Source of the DNA: Acetobacteraceae bacterium
GTDB lineage: Bacteria > Pseudomonadota > Alphaproteobacteria > Acetobacterales > Acetobacteraceae
Assembly: GCA_004843345.1 (NCBI GenBank)
Contig: CP039460.1
Location: 1,466,001-1,530,000, forward strand
Length of the DNA: 64,000 bases
Reading direction: 5' to 3'
Both the position numbers and the translations under genes were made by a program. Of the stretch, positions 27,701-34,016 are shown one piece after another (within the stretch, counting starts at the first letter, position 1; every line of letters starts with the position of its first letter). Under the pieces are notes generated by a model. That model had not been told where the DNA came from. It saw only the letters and a list, made by a program, of their open reading frames with translations, and searched no databases.

Positions 27701-29391
27701 CCATTGCCGTTGCCATCATCGGAACCGCCGATAGAGATGTTGCTTGCGTTAGAAACGCCGCCACTCTGTGTGAGGGTATTGTTTGTTCCACGGATACCGA
27801 CATCGACGCCGTGACCATTGTCATTATAGGTTGTGTTTGTCAGCGAAACGTTAGAGGAGGTGTTATTGCCAGCCCCGATCTGCAAACCGCCTGTAATGGT
27901 GGAGTCTTTTGCGTTGAGGGAGGCTGCGCCACCTGCTGAAGAGGTTAGATTGTCACCGACTTGGATTTGTCCGTTAGAGACATCAAGTGAGCCTTTGTCC
28001 ATGTTGACAGAGGCGGCATCTTGACCACTCGTTGTGCCAATTTGGAGGGTTGGGTAGTTGACATCATTGCCAGTAGATTGCTGAGCGTCAATCTTAAGCG
28101 AACCGCCATCGGTGATGTTAACAGCACTGCCAGCGGCAACTTTAACATAGCCATTGGTTGGTGTTGCTGCGCCTGCACTGTCGCCAACGGTTGCAGAAGA
28201 GTTTGCCCCGTCAATATTAAGCGTGCCTGTGCCCTGGTCGGCACTTCCGACATCAATGGTATCGGTTGAAAGCGTGCTTCCGCTCTCGACATTCATGGTA
28301 CCTTTACCGCCATCGCCGACGATAACGTTTGTTGCTTTACCCTTGCTGTTATTTTGGAGGGTTAGTGTACCGTTTGAACCGTAATTATTAGCGACATCGA
28401 CCAAGCCATTGACATTGAGGTTTGAGCTGTCGAAGTTTGCCGATCCTGTGCCATGGTCGCCGACGACCATTCCGCCGTCTTTGCCGTCGCCTGCATTTAA
28501 GGTAGCGCCATTGGTAAAGGAGGCGTTGCCGACAGCATTCTTGTCGCCATTGCCGTTGCCATCATCGGAACCGCCGATAGAGATGTTGCTTGCGTTAGAA
28601 ACGCCGCCACTCTGTGTGAGGGTATTGTTTGTTCCACGGATACCGACATCGACGCCGTGACCATTGTCATTATAGGTTGTGTTTGTCAGCGAAACGTTAG
28701 AGGAGGTGTTATTGCCAGCCCCGATCTGCAAACCGCCTGTAATGGTGGAGTCTTTTGCGTTGAGGGAGGCTGCGCCACCTGCTGAAGAGGTTAGATTGTC
28801 ACCGACTTGGATTTGTCCGTTAGAGACATCAAGTGAGCCTTTGTCCATGTTGACAGAGGCGGCATCTTGACCACTCGTTGTGCCAATTTGGAGGGTTGGG
28901 TAGTTGACATCATTGCCAGTAGATTGCTGAGCGTCAATCTTAAGCGAACCGCCATCGGTGATGTTAACAGCACTGCCAGCGGCAACTTTAACATAGCCAT
29001 TGGTTGGTGTTGCTGCGCCTGCACTGTCGCCAACGGTTGCAGAAGAGTTTGCCCCGTCAATATTAAGCGTGCCTGTGCCTTGGTCGCTGCCAACGGAGAT
29101 TGTGTCACTTTGATGGTCTTTACCATCATTTATGTTGGTAACGGTTGGGGTTGGTTGTGACGTTGTGTCGAGTTGAAGCCTGTTGGTATTTGCTCGCTGG
29201 GAGCGCAGTGAAGAGCTCCCTTTGCGTGTTTGCACATTCTTGTCATTTGTTTGTGGCGTATCTGCCGCAAACGCTTCTTTTGGTAGGAAGGACGCAGTTC
29301 CAAAGCTTAGTGCTAAGCATGTAGAGCTTAGAAAAAATTTTACGCTAAAAAGATTCTTTTTAGGATAAAAAATAGAGTGCGTTTTGTTCAT
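15766..29391 (-). CDS. Giant type Va autotransporter (4541 aa) with tandem 282-aa passenger repeats
   Basis: A surface protein of the autotransporter class. Residues 1-42 form a Sec signal (cleavage after KEAFA). Residues 43-104 are a Thr, Gln and Asn rich linker. Residues about 105-3753 are nearly 13 copies of a 282-aa unit built from short Gly, Asn and Ser rich beta-strand motifs such as VGDGGKGTMNVESGSTLSTD. About 3754-4170 is unique passenger, ending in an autotransporter-associated strand repeat (GSGTLQINNTQNDYHGTTNI, then VLEGVGTIGGDLNMANGTTL). Cys4216 and Cys4235 flank the junction to the C-terminal barrel (about the last 280 residues), which ends in Phe as required for Bam insertion. 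The passenger is cysteine-free as far as read. A function in adhesion or aggregation is inferred from architecture. The start ATG has only a weak AGGT before it. Confidence 0.93.
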   Translation of the reverse strand: MNKTHSIFYPKKNLFSVKFFLSSTCLALSFGTASFLPKEAFAADTPQTNDKNVQTRKGSSSLRSQRANTNRLQLDTTSQPTPTVTNINDGKDHQSDTISVGSDQGTGTLNIDGANSSATVGDSAGAATPTNGYVKVAAGSAVNITDGGSLKIDAQQSTGNDVNYPTLQIGTTSGQDAASVNMDKGSLDVSNGQIQVGDNLTSSAGGAASLNAKDSTITGGLQIGAGNNTSSNVSLTNTTYNDNGHGVDVGIRGTNNTLTQSGGVSNASNISIGGSDDGNGNGDKNAVGNASFTNGATLNAGDGKDGGMVVGDHGTGSANFDSSNLNVNGLVDVANNYGSNGTLTLQNNSKGKATNVIVGDGGKGTMNVESGSTLSTDTIDVGSADQGTGTLNIDGANSSATVGDSAGAATPTNGYVKVAAGSAVNITDGGSLKIDAQQSTGNDVNYPTLQIGTTSGQDAASVNMDKGSLDVSNGQIQVGDNLTSSAGGAASLNAKDSTITGGLQIGAGNNTSSNVSLTNTTYNDNGHGVDVGIRGTNNTLTQSGGVSNASNISIGGSDDGNGNGDKNAVGNASFTNGATLNAGDGKDGGMVVGDHGTGSANFDSSNLNVNGLVDVANNYGSNGTLTLQNNSKGKATNVIVGDGGKGTMNVESGSTLSTDTIDVGSADQGTGTLNIDGANSSATVGDSAGAATPTNGYVKVAAGSAVNITDGGSLKIDAQQSTGNDVNYPTLQIGTTSGQDAASVNMDKGSLDVSNGQIQVGDNLTSSAGGAASLNAKDSTITGGLQIGAGNNTSSNVSLTNTTYNDNGHGVDVGIRGTNNTLTQSGGVSNASNISIGGSDDGNGNGDKNAVGNASFTNGATLNAGDGKDGGMVVGDHGTGSANFDSSNLNVNGLVDVANNYGSNGTLTLQNNSKGKATNVIVGDGGKGTMNVESGSTLSTDTIDVGSADQGTGTLNIDGANSSATVGDSAGAATPTNGYVKVAAGSAVNITDGGSLKIDAQQSTGNDVNYPTLQIGTTSGQDAASVNMDKGSLDVSNGQIQVGDNLTSSAGGAASLNAKDSTITGGLQIGAGNNTSSNVSLTNTTYNDNGHGVDVGIRGTNNTLTQSGGVSNASNISIGGSDDGNGNGDKNAVGNASFTNGATLNAGDGKDGGMVVGDHGTGSANFDSSNLNVNGLVDVANNYGSNGTLTLQNNSKGKATNVIVGDGGKGTMNVESGSTLSTDTIDVGSADQGTGTLNIDGANSSATVGDSAGAATPTNGYVKVAAGSAVNITDGGSLKIDAQQSTGNDVNYPTLQIGTTSGQDAASVNMDKGSLDVSNGQIQVGDNLTSSAGGAASLNAKDSTITGGLQIGAGNNTSSNVSLTNTTYNDNGHGVDVGIRGTNNTLTQSGGVSNASNISIGGSDDGNGNGDKNAVGNASFTNGATLNAGDGKDGGMVVGDHGTGSANFDSSNLNVNGLVDVANNYGSNGTLTLQNNSKGKATNVIVGDGGKGTMNVESGSTLSTDTIDVGSADQGTGTLNIDGANSSATVGDSAGAATPTNGYVKVAAGSAVNITDGGSLKIDAQQSTGNDVNYPTLQIGTTSGQDAASVNMDKGSLDVSNGQIQVGDNLTSSAGGAASLNAKDSTITGGLQIGAGNNTSSNVSLTNTTYNDNGHGVDVGIRGTNNTLTQSGGVSNASNISIGGSDDGNGNGDKNAVGNASFTNGATLNAGDGKDGGMVVGDHGTGSANFDSSNLNVNGLVDVANNYGSNGTLTLQNNSKGKATNVIVGDGGKGTMNVESGSTLSTDTIDVGSADQGTGTLNIDGANSSATVGDSAGAATPTNGYVKVAAGSAVNITDGGSLKIDAQQSTGNDVNYPTLQIGTTSGQDAASVNMDKGSLDVSNGQIQVGDNLTSSAGGAASLNAKDSTITGGLQIGAGNNTSSNVSLTNTTYNDNGHGVDVGIRGTNNTLTQSGGVSNASNISIGGSDDGNGNGDKNAVGNASFTNGATLNAGDGKDGGMVVGDHGTGSANFDSSNLNVNGLVDVANNYGSNGTLTLQNNSKGKATNVIVGDGGKGTMNVESGSTLSTDTIDVGSADQGTGTLNIDGANSSATVGDSAGAATPTNGYVKVAAGSAVNITDGGSLKIDAQQSTGNDVNYPTLQIGTTSGQDAASVNMDKGSLDVSNGQIQVGDNLTSSAGGAASLNAKDSTITGGLQIGAGNNTSSNVSLTNTTYNDNGHGVDVGIRGTNNTLTQSGGVSNASNISIGGSDDGNGNGDKNAVGNASFTNGATLNAGDGKDGGMVVGDHGTGSANFDSSNLNVNGLVDVANNYGSNGTLTLQNNSKGKATNVIVGDGGKGTMNVESGSTLSTDTIDVGSADQGTGTLNIDGANSSATVGDSAGAATPTNGYVKVAAGSAVNITDGGSLKIDAQQSTGNDVNYPTLQIGTTSGQDAASVNMDKGSLDVSNGQIQVGDNLTSSAGGAASLNAKDSTITGGLQIGAGNNTSSNVSLTNTTYNDNGHGVDVGIRGTNNTLTQSGGVSNASNISIGGSDDGNGNGDKNAVGNASFTNGATLNAGDGKDGGMVVGDHGTGSANFDSSNLNVNGLVDVANNYGSNGTLTLQNNSKGKATNVIVGDGGKGTMNVESGSTLSTDTIDVGSADQGTGTLNIDGANSSATVGDSAGAATPTNGYVKVAAGSAVNITDGGSLKIDAQQSTGNDVNYPTLQIGTTSGQDAASVNMDKGSLDVSNGQIQVGDNLTSSAGGAASLNAKDSTITGGLQIGAGNNTSSNVSLTNTTYNDNGHGVDVGIRGTNNTLTQSGGVSNASNISIGGSDDGNGNGDKNAVGNASFTNGATLNAGDGKDGGMVVGDHGTGSANFDSSNLNVNGLVDVANNYGSNGTLTLQNNSKGKATNVIVGDGGKGTMNVESGSTLSTDTIDVGSADQGTGTLNIDGANSSATVGDSAGAATPTNGYVKVAAGSAVNITDGGSLKIDAQQSTGNDVNYPTLQIGTTSGQDAASVNMDKGSLDVSNGQIQVGDNLTSSAGGAASLNAKDSTITGGLQIGAGNNTSSNVSLTNTTYNDNGHGVDVGIRGTNNTLTQSGGVSNASNISIGGSDDGNGNGDKNAVGNASFTNGATLNAGDGKDGGMVVGDHGTGSANFDSSNLNVNGLVDVANNYGSNGTLTLQNNSKGKATNVIVGDGGKGTMNVESGSTLSTDTIDVGSADQGTGTLNIDGANSSATVGDSAGAATPTNGYVKVAAGSAVNITDGGSLKIDAQQSTGNDVNYPTLQIGTTSGQDAASVNMDKGSLDVSNGQIQVGDNLTSSAGGAASLNAKDSTITGGLQIGAGNNTSSNVSLTNTTYNDNGHGVDVGIRGTNNTLTQSGGVSNASNISIGGSDDGNGNGDKNAVGNASFTNGATLNAGDGKDGGMVVGDHGTGSANFDSSNLNVNGLVDVANNYGSNGTLTLQNNSKGKATNVIVGDGGKGTMNVESGSTLSTDTIDVGSADQGTGTLNIDGANSSATVGDSAGAATPTNGYVKVAAGSAVNITDGGSLKIDAQQSTGNDVNYPTLQIGTTSGQDAASVNMDKGSLDVSNGQIQVGDNLTSSAGGAASLNAKDSTITGGLQIGAGNNTSSNVSLTNTTYNDNGHGVDVGIRGTNNTLTQSGGVSNASNISIGGSDDGNGNGDKNAVGNASFTNGATLNAGDGKDGGMVVGDHGTGSANFDSSNLNVNGLVDVANNYGSNGTLTLQNNSKGKATNVIVGDGGKGTMNVDNSKMSVGTGGLAIGDAGLGDDGKPAPSGTGTVNLTNASNVTVDGATKVGTGGQGSKGTLNVSGSGSELSTGSLSVGANQGMGTVNITKGGSVQVSDSSANGLTIGSGNGTGIVNIAGKGSSLTWANNDLVLGKDTGSTGQLNLSNDATLNAQGFIEHGNGSASMSLSDSTLNATGNLSDNVDTSLSGQNNINTNQNLVQMDGKISGNGGFDKEGSGTLQINNTQNDYHGTTNINNGVLEGVGTIGGDLNMANGTTLRAGISSNPAVEYGRMHVNGNTVMQTGSTFATNLGVYPTDSGLTGKGSFTIQNGSTLYANVAEGAQLNIGQAYNVVHADGGVHGTFSHYEQDGKIGSMAADGYAALSTTGTPLYTADDVDIGLKYTTAKGGLSAGGDRNQTAMGNRLSGQVGGDSVLSPLANILAGSDNQQRLNNLTQLDGEISSDMRTGNINNNFWVRDSVNNRLDCLEDTFRQVANGKATTSNVCGVSGKKVNVWGNMYGGIGGQDGHSGWNHANRASERDAGFIWGVDGEIGSDGYAEDRWHVGMMMGYGSVMESAKGLGSSGESNNANIGMYFGKQVRFDNQNFFTFHGQFGYTWNIMSWHRSVNMQGAAAQYNETLHAHELGGTAHVSAEVAYKHVFNLWGTPLEIAPTGSITYLNYEQGSYHENGGILGLHGSATNTNVGYGFMGAKVATNFNIGTWVISPHGKFGYRRTFGANQSYTHVGFESLGTYTGTDPSVVGVPLVQDQALTELGFDVHPTDYFSFGANYVGLYGGHSQTMSGGQLSAKIAF
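18134..29079 (-). repeat. Tandem array of an 846-bp unit (12 full plus one 794-bp copy)
   Basis: Units begin at 18134 and every 846 bases to 28286. Identity is seen directly: lines offset by 8460 bases match base for base, and shadow frames on both strands repeat unchanged. The block begins where the unique TTATCGACAT switches to the common sequence and ends at 29079, where C becomes T and the sequence then diverges. The 846-base period is divisible by 3, so copy-number change keeps the frame. No intervening stop or indel was found. I did not compare every base of every copy. Confidence 0.97.
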
Positions 29392-29496
29392 ACTTACCTA
29401 AGCAAAATTAAAGCTAAAACTTATAAAAACACGATGTTTAACCCTGAAAACAAACATAACGAGATACAGGGGCTTTCAGCTCAAAATGAGAAAAAG

Positions 29497-29514
29497 ATAT
29501 TTTGATCAAAATAT
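29497..29514. promoter_or_regulatory. Perfect 18-bp palindrome, possible operator
   Basis: ATATTTTGATCAAAATAT is a perfect palindrome centred on GATC, about 106 bases before the autotransporter start. It fits a dimeric regulator site; the regulator is unknown. Confidence 0.45.
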
Positions 29515-29639
29515 AGCTTATTGAACCTACTTTTTATCAATTAAGTCGAGACAGGTTCTAAGTCAATTTTTCAGAATGTTTCGGTAATATTGAGCATATT
29601 TTGTGCCAAAAAGGATACATTTTTAAGCGCTATTTATAA

Positions 29640-29673
29640 AGATCCCCCTCATTAAAAGATCTAGGGAGGGGGC
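29640..29673 (-). terminator. Possible etfA terminator
   Basis: Minus strand CCCCCTC region (29666-29672) pairs with GAGGGGG (29644-29650) over a 15-base loop, followed by ATCTTTAT. The T run is poor, so termination may be partial and etfBA transcripts may read towards the autotransporter. Confidence 0.4.
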
Positions 29674-29699
29674 ATGATGGATCGTTTTTTAAGAAAGTT

Positions 29700-30632
29700 T
29701 TAGGACAGTTTTTCCAACTCAGCAGTGAGTTCAGGTAAGACTTCAAAGAGATCGGCTTCAAGGCCATAATCTGCATTGTTGAAAATAGAGGCTTGTGGAT
29801 CAAGATTTATTGCAAAAATGACTTTACTGTCCTTAATTCCAGCTAAGTGTTGGGGGGCGCCAGAAAGGCCAATAGCAATATAAATGTCAGGGGCAACAAT
29901 TTTCCCTGTTTGGCCCACCTGTGATTCATTTGGTGCAAAGTCCGAATCAACGGCTGCTCTTGAGGCGCCGATACCTGCCTCTAGGATTTTTGCGAGAGGC
30001 TCTAGGAGGGTTGCAAACGATTCTGCGCTTTTGAAGCCTTTTCCGCCTGAAACAATGATTTTTGCCGTTTCAAGGTCAACTTTATCTGAAGGCGTATTTT
30101 CATTTGCAATGAAAGTGACAGGGTAGGGTGAAAGGTTTTCCTCAGAGATCATGACGCATTCTGGTGTTTCTGCATTTTTATGACTATTGTCAGGTTCAAA
30201 AGAGGCTGAACGGATGAGGAGAATTTTCTTTTCATCTTTAGTTTGCACTTTTGCCAATGCTGTTCCAGCATAGACAGGGCGAACGAAAGTATTTTCTGAA
30301 AGAATATCTGTAATTTCAGTAATTGGTTGAATGTCTAAGAGACCAGCTAGTCGTGGGAGGATATTCTTACCTTCAGAAGTGCCTGCGGCAAAAAAATGCG
30401 TATAGTCCGAAGACAGATTCTTTAGAATCTCTGCAATTTGGCCCTCTAAGAGATGATTCGGGGCAAGATATGCTTTTGAAATGCCTTTAAGGTCAGAAAT
30501 AAGTGTTTTACTATCCTCCCCGAGAAAAAAAGCATCAATAATACCGCCAAGTTTTTTAGCTGCGGCAAGGGCAGAGAGGGAAGAGGAAAGAATTTTCTGG
30601 TTTTCGGTTTGGATTAAAACAAGAGATCTCAT
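29700..30632 (-). CDS. etfA: Electron transfer flavoprotein, alpha subunit
   Basis: With EtfB it forms the soluble FAD carrier that takes electrons from acyl-CoA and related dehydrogenases and passes them to ETF-QO. The C-terminal FAD domain is clear: IIVSGGKGFKSAESF, GASRAAVDSDFAPNESQVGQTGKIVAPDIYIAIGLSGAPQHLAG, the classic EtfA FAD-binding region, then IFAINLDPQASIFNNADYGLEADLF. The N-terminal Rossmann-like domain (1-190) is less conserved. The 310-aa length is normal. The start overlaps the etfB stop by 4 bases (ATGA), so etfB and etfA are translationally coupled. Confidence 0.96.
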   Translation of the reverse strand: MRSLVLIQTENQKILSSSLSALAAAKKLGGIIDAFFLGEDSKTLISDLKGISKAYLAPNHLLEGQIAEILKNLSSDYTHFFAAGTSEGKNILPRLAGLLDIQPITEITDILSENTFVRPVYAGTALAKVQTKDEKKILLIRSASFEPDNSHKNAETPECVMISEENLSPYPVTFIANENTPSDKVDLETAKIIVSGGKGFKSAESFATLLEPLAKILEAGIGASRAAVDSDFAPNESQVGQTGKIVAPDIYIAIGLSGAPQHLAGIKDSKVIFAINLDPQASIFNNADYGLEADLFEVLPELTAELEKLS

Positions 30633-31402
30633 TGGAATTTAAGCTCCATTTCACGAATTTTTTCAGCTAATTCTTTTACATTTTTAAGCATGACGACATC
30701 GGGACGTTTTGGCAGGTCTTCTATTCCGATAATTTCGAGTCTGGGGCTGAGGTCTTCTTGTGAGAGTTCTAATTCTTCTGCTGTAATAGCTTCGATAGGT
30801 TTCTTTCGCGCTTTCATAATATTTGGCAAAGAGGCGTAGCGTGGTTCGTTAAGACGCAAATCTGCTGTGATGACAGCAGGGAGTGTCAGAGACACTTTTT
30901 CGATTCCATTATCGCCTTCTTTTGAAATTTCCGCCTTGTCTCCATCGATGGTGATTTCGCTGGCAAAGCAGGCTTGTGGCCAGTTCAATTTTGTCGCGAG
31001 AATCTGCCCTGTGGCGTTAAAATCATCATCAATGGCCTGTTTCCCCATTAAGATAAGGGAAATGTCCTCTCTTTGCGCAATTTTCTGCAAAATTTTTGCA
31101 ATCGCCAAAGGTTCTAAATTTTTAAGCCCATCTTGTTCTGTCTTAAAGTGAATGGCACGGTCTGCGCCCATTGCGAGACCTGTTCTTAAAACGTCTTGCG
31201 CTTTTTGAGGGCCAATGGAGACAACAATGATTTCAGAGGCTTTTTGTTTTTCTTTAAGGCGAAGAGCTTCTTCAAGTGCAATTTCGTCAAAAGGATTGGG
31301 AGAATGCTTTAAATTATCCGTTTCCATTCTGCTGTGATCGGCTGAAATGAGAGGTTTAATATTGGGATCAACCACCCTTTTAAAAGGGACAAGGATTTTC
31401 AT
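30629..31402 (-). CDS. etfB: Electron transfer flavoprotein, beta subunit
   Basis: The partner of EtfA; in the family it binds AMP and supports electron transfer. The signature starts MKILVPFKRVVDPNIKP, then SPNPFDEIALEEALRLKEK, IIVVSIGPQKAQDVLRTGLAMGADRAIH and the family motif ILMGKQAIDDDFNATGQILA, followed by LPAVITADLRLNEPRYASLPNIMKARKKPI. This last region is the EtfB C-terminal anchor motif. The length of 257 aa is about 8 longer than typical 249. It is preceded by a gap of 137 bases from ETF-QO, so etfBA may have its own promoter. Confidence 0.96.
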   Translation of the reverse strand: MKILVPFKRVVDPNIKPLISADHSRMETDNLKHSPNPFDEIALEEALRLKEKQKASEIIVVSIGPQKAQDVLRTGLAMGADRAIHFKTEQDGLKNLEPLAIAKILQKIAQREDISLILMGKQAIDDDFNATGQILATKLNWPQACFASEITIDGDKAEISKEGDNGIEKVSLTLPAVITADLRLNEPRYASLPNIMKARKKPIEAITAEELELSQEDLSPRLEIIGIEDLPKRPDVVMLKNVKELAEKIREMELKFQ

Positions 31403-31539
31403 GAACTAATCCATAATAGATGTAAAAAATAAAAAGATTGCGGAATTATAGCTTTTTAAAAGCGCATTTTGTAGGGGGAATAAAATCCCTCCACATTGAA
31501 ATGTTAAAAATACGTTGTAAAGAGCAAAGAATTGTCAGT

Positions 31540-33213
31540 TTACATGCCATTTCCATAATTTGGGCCAGAGCCACCTTCTGGCGGAATCCATTCCAACTCT
31601 TGCCGGACATCCTTAATCACACAGGTTTTGCAGTGTAGGCAGTTTTGCGGTGAGATTTGAAGAATATGGTAGCCAGGTTTATCTGGATTAGGCTCTGCTC
31701 CATAAACGCCAGCTGGACAGAAGCGTGTTTCAGGCCCTTTAAACTGATCCCAGTTTCTTTCTTCCCATGTTTGTGTAGATCCTATCAGAAGATGATTGGG
31801 CTGATTGTCATCATGGGAGATATTTGCCAAATAAACAGAAGAGGGGCGATCAAAAGTGAGTTTGTTGTCAGGCCGTGGATAGATAATTTCGGGCATTTCA
31901 TCTGCATTGTGAAAAGAATCACTATCCTCTTCACGATGGTGCAACGTCCATGGTAACTGCCCTCGAAAAAGCGTTTCATCAAGGAAAACATAAGGGGAGG
32001 CTAAAAAAGTGCCTAATTTGGCGAAAGCTGGCCGGATATTGCGTGCTTGGTATAATTCTTTTGCAAGCCAAGAGTTTTTAAATTTTTCTTCAAATGTCGT
32101 TGCTTGGTCTGCATTGTTTTTGAGAGCTTCAAGAATTGCTTCTGCACCAAGCATACCGGATTTCATGGCTGTATGGATGCCTTTTAGGCGTGGCACGTTA
32201 AGAAAACCAGCGCAATCACCAACAAGAATTCCGCCTGGAAAGGAGAGTTTGGGAAGAGATTGCCATCCACCTTCTGTTAAAGCTCTGGCGCCGTAAGCAA
32301 TTCTGCGTCCTCCTTTGAAATGTTCAGAAAATGCGGGATGCGTTTTGAGACGCTGCATTTCTTCAAAGGGAGAAAGCCACGGATTTTTGTAATCAAGTGC
32401 AATGACAAAACCATAAGAGACGAGATTTTTGCCAAAATGGTAGAGGAAGCCTCCACCATAGGTTTTTCCATCTAAAGGCCATCCAAAACTATGTTGAATG
32501 AAGCCTGGTCGATGATTTTCAGCTGGAATTTCCCAGACTTCTTTTATGCCTAAGCCATAAGTTTCCGGATCACTGTCACGGCAAAGGTTAAAGTGCCGTT
32601 TTGCATGTGTTGTTAAGGAGCCACGAGCACCTTCAGCCAGAATTGTTTGTTTGGCGCGCAAGAGCATTCCAGGCATAAAATCGGACTTGGGTGCATCGTG
32701 GCGATCCCGTCCCATATCACCAGTAATGATTCCGACGAGTTTTTGATTCTCAAAAGCTAATTTTGCGCCTGCAAAACCAGGATAGATTTCGACACCAAGC
32801 TCTTCAGCAATTTCAGCAAGTTTTTTACAGAATTCGCTTAATGAAAGGGCATAGTTGCCATGGTTATTTTTGCTCGGAAGTAAGAAAGGGACAAAGGGAA
32901 TTGCGATCTTTTGTTTTTCTGTTAAGAAAAATAGTTTTTCCTCAGAAACAGGTGTCGTTAGACCAAGATCTTCGAAAGAATATTCAGGTAAAAGTTCCTT
33001 AATCGCTTTGGGATCAATTAAAGCGCCAGAAACAATATGTCCTCCAATTTCAGCGCTTTTTTCAATAAGACAGACAGAAAGAGAGGAATCCGCTTTTTTT
33101 AAGGCAATGGCTGCGGAGAGACCGGCAGGGCCAGCGCCAGCAATAAGGACATCAAAAGTCATTTCCTCCCGTTCAATTTCTTCAGCAGGTGCTTCTCCAA
33201 ATCTTTCTGTCAT
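31540..33213 (-). CDS. Electron transfer flavoprotein-ubiquinone oxidoreductase
   Basis: A membrane-associated iron-sulfur flavoprotein that moves electrons from reduced ETF to ubiquinone. The N-terminal FAD site reads FDVLIAGAGPAGLSAAIALKK. A GGHIVSGALIDPKA block and GYGLG-type GLGIKEVWEI region follow, then the FAD-contacting ILVGDCAGFLNVPRLKGIHTAMKSG. The C-terminal 4Fe-4S cluster is present: RFCPAGVYG supplies one Cys, and NCLHCKTC three more, followed by DVRQELEWIPPEGGSGP. Length 557 aa matches the family. The start ATG follows GAGGTAAG. It lies 27 bases downstream of trmB. Together with etfBA it forms a complete ETF branch to the quinone pool. Confidence 0.96.
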   Translation of the reverse strand: MTERFGEAPAEEIEREEMTFDVLIAGAGPAGLSAAIALKKADSSLSVCLIEKSAEIGGHIVSGALIDPKAIKELLPEYSFEDLGLTTPVSEEKLFFLTEKQKIAIPFVPFLLPSKNNHGNYALSLSEFCKKLAEIAEELGVEIYPGFAGAKLAFENQKLVGIITGDMGRDRHDAPKSDFMPGMLLRAKQTILAEGARGSLTTHAKRHFNLCRDSDPETYGLGIKEVWEIPAENHRPGFIQHSFGWPLDGKTYGGGFLYHFGKNLVSYGFVIALDYKNPWLSPFEEMQRLKTHPAFSEHFKGGRRIAYGARALTEGGWQSLPKLSFPGGILVGDCAGFLNVPRLKGIHTAMKSGMLGAEAILEALKNNADQATTFEEKFKNSWLAKELYQARNIRPAFAKLGTFLASPYVFLDETLFRGQLPWTLHHREEDSDSFHNADEMPEIIYPRPDNKLTFDRPSSVYLANISHDDNQPNHLLIGSTQTWEERNWDQFKGPETRFCPAGVYGAEPNPDKPGYHILQISPQNCLHCKTCVIKDVRQELEWIPPEGGSGPNYGNGM

Positions 33214-33240
33214 TATTCTTACCTCATTTAGGGGTTAAAT

Positions 33241-33993
33241 TTATTTGATCTCAGAGAGACCTTTATTTTTAAATTCCCAGTAAAGACATTCTCTACCTTC
33301 TCTAAAGGCTTTGGCCTCATAGCGTGTCGGAGACCAGCCTTCCGGACGTGTGGTTGCTGGTTCAAAAATCTGGAAGAGATTTTGATGAGTCATGACTTCT
33401 TTGATCCATTCCTGATAGACTGGATGATCCGTTGCAACACGCCATTTTCCAGCAGGCTTAAGTACTCTAGCGAGTCTTTTGAGGTTATCAGGGTGGACAA
33501 AACGACGTTTAGAATGGCGTTTTTTAGGCCAAGGGTCTGGAAAAAAGAGACAAACGCCGTCTAAAGAGGCTGTTGGCAGTGCATCAAGTAATACTCTCGC
33601 ATCTTTTGCCCAAAGACGAACATTTGGAAAATTTCCGGTTTCTTTTTCGGTTTCAATGAGCCGTCCAAGAAGAGAACAAATGCCATTTTCAAAAAATTCA
33701 GAAGCAATATAGCGTTTTTCGCCACGCTCCATTTCTTTTGAAATATGTTCTCCGCTGCCAAAACCAATTTCAAGCCATAAAGGCATTTCGGAAGTGGATT
33801 TTGGAAAATCTATGGTTGGATTTTCAGGATGTATAAGACTAAAGCGTGGAAGTTCTTTTTCTAAAAGCTCTGCTTGTCGTTGGCGTAACGGTTTGCCTAA
33901 ACGCCGTCCATAAAGGCGTGTTGGCTGTGCTTTAAGTTCTGAAAGATCTCCTCCGCTGGAAGCGGAGGAGGAGACGTTTGCATTATCGTTCAT
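33241..33993 (-). CDS. trmB: tRNA (guanine-N7)-methyltransferase
   Basis: It methylates G46 in the variable loop of many tRNAs using S-adenosylmethionine. The SAM-binding motif LEIGFGSGEHI is followed by YIASEFFENGICSLLGRL, NVRLWAKDARVLLDALP, the signature LFFPDPWPKKRHSKRRFV (the family PDPWPKKRHHKRR) and LKPAGKWRVATDHPVY. Length 250 aa. The N-terminal 25 residues are Ser and Ala rich and probably disordered. It is encoded 23 bases downstream of metK, which makes its methyl donor, and upstream of ETF-QO. The metK-trmB pairing is probably one transcript. Confidence 0.96.
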   Translation of the reverse strand: MNDNANVSSSASSGGDLSELKAQPTRLYGRRLGKPLRQRQAELLEKELPRFSLIHPENPTIDFPKSTSEMPLWLEIGFGSGEHISKEMERGEKRYIASEFFENGICSLLGRLIETEKETGNFPNVRLWAKDARVLLDALPTASLDGVCLFFPDPWPKKRHSKRRFVHPDNLKRLARVLKPAGKWRVATDHPVYQEWIKEVMTHQNLFQIFEPATTRPEGWSPTRYEAKAFREGRECLYWEFKNKGLSEIK

Positions 33994-34016
33994 GACGGGA
34001 ATATAATGTTAAGCGA

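Larger units (their letters stand above)
29392..29699 (-). promoter_or_regulatory. Upstream region of the autotransporter
   Basis: About 308 bases between etfA and the autotransporter with no gene. It is very A/T rich and should hold the autotransporter promoter (minus strand). It contains the 18-bp palindrome at 29497-29514 and a GC inverted repeat near 29644-29672 next to etfA. No riboswitch or small RNA was recognised. Confidence 0.5.

Noticed and set aside
18257..28870. Many repeated plus-strand frames of 63-83 codons and 115-codon minus-strand frames inside the array.
   Set aside because: They recur with the 846-bp period and are shadow frames of the autotransporter. They show no ribosome-binding site or family match.
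18134..29079. CRISPR array.
   Set aside because: The repeats are long, contiguous and coding, with no unique spacers between short repeats.
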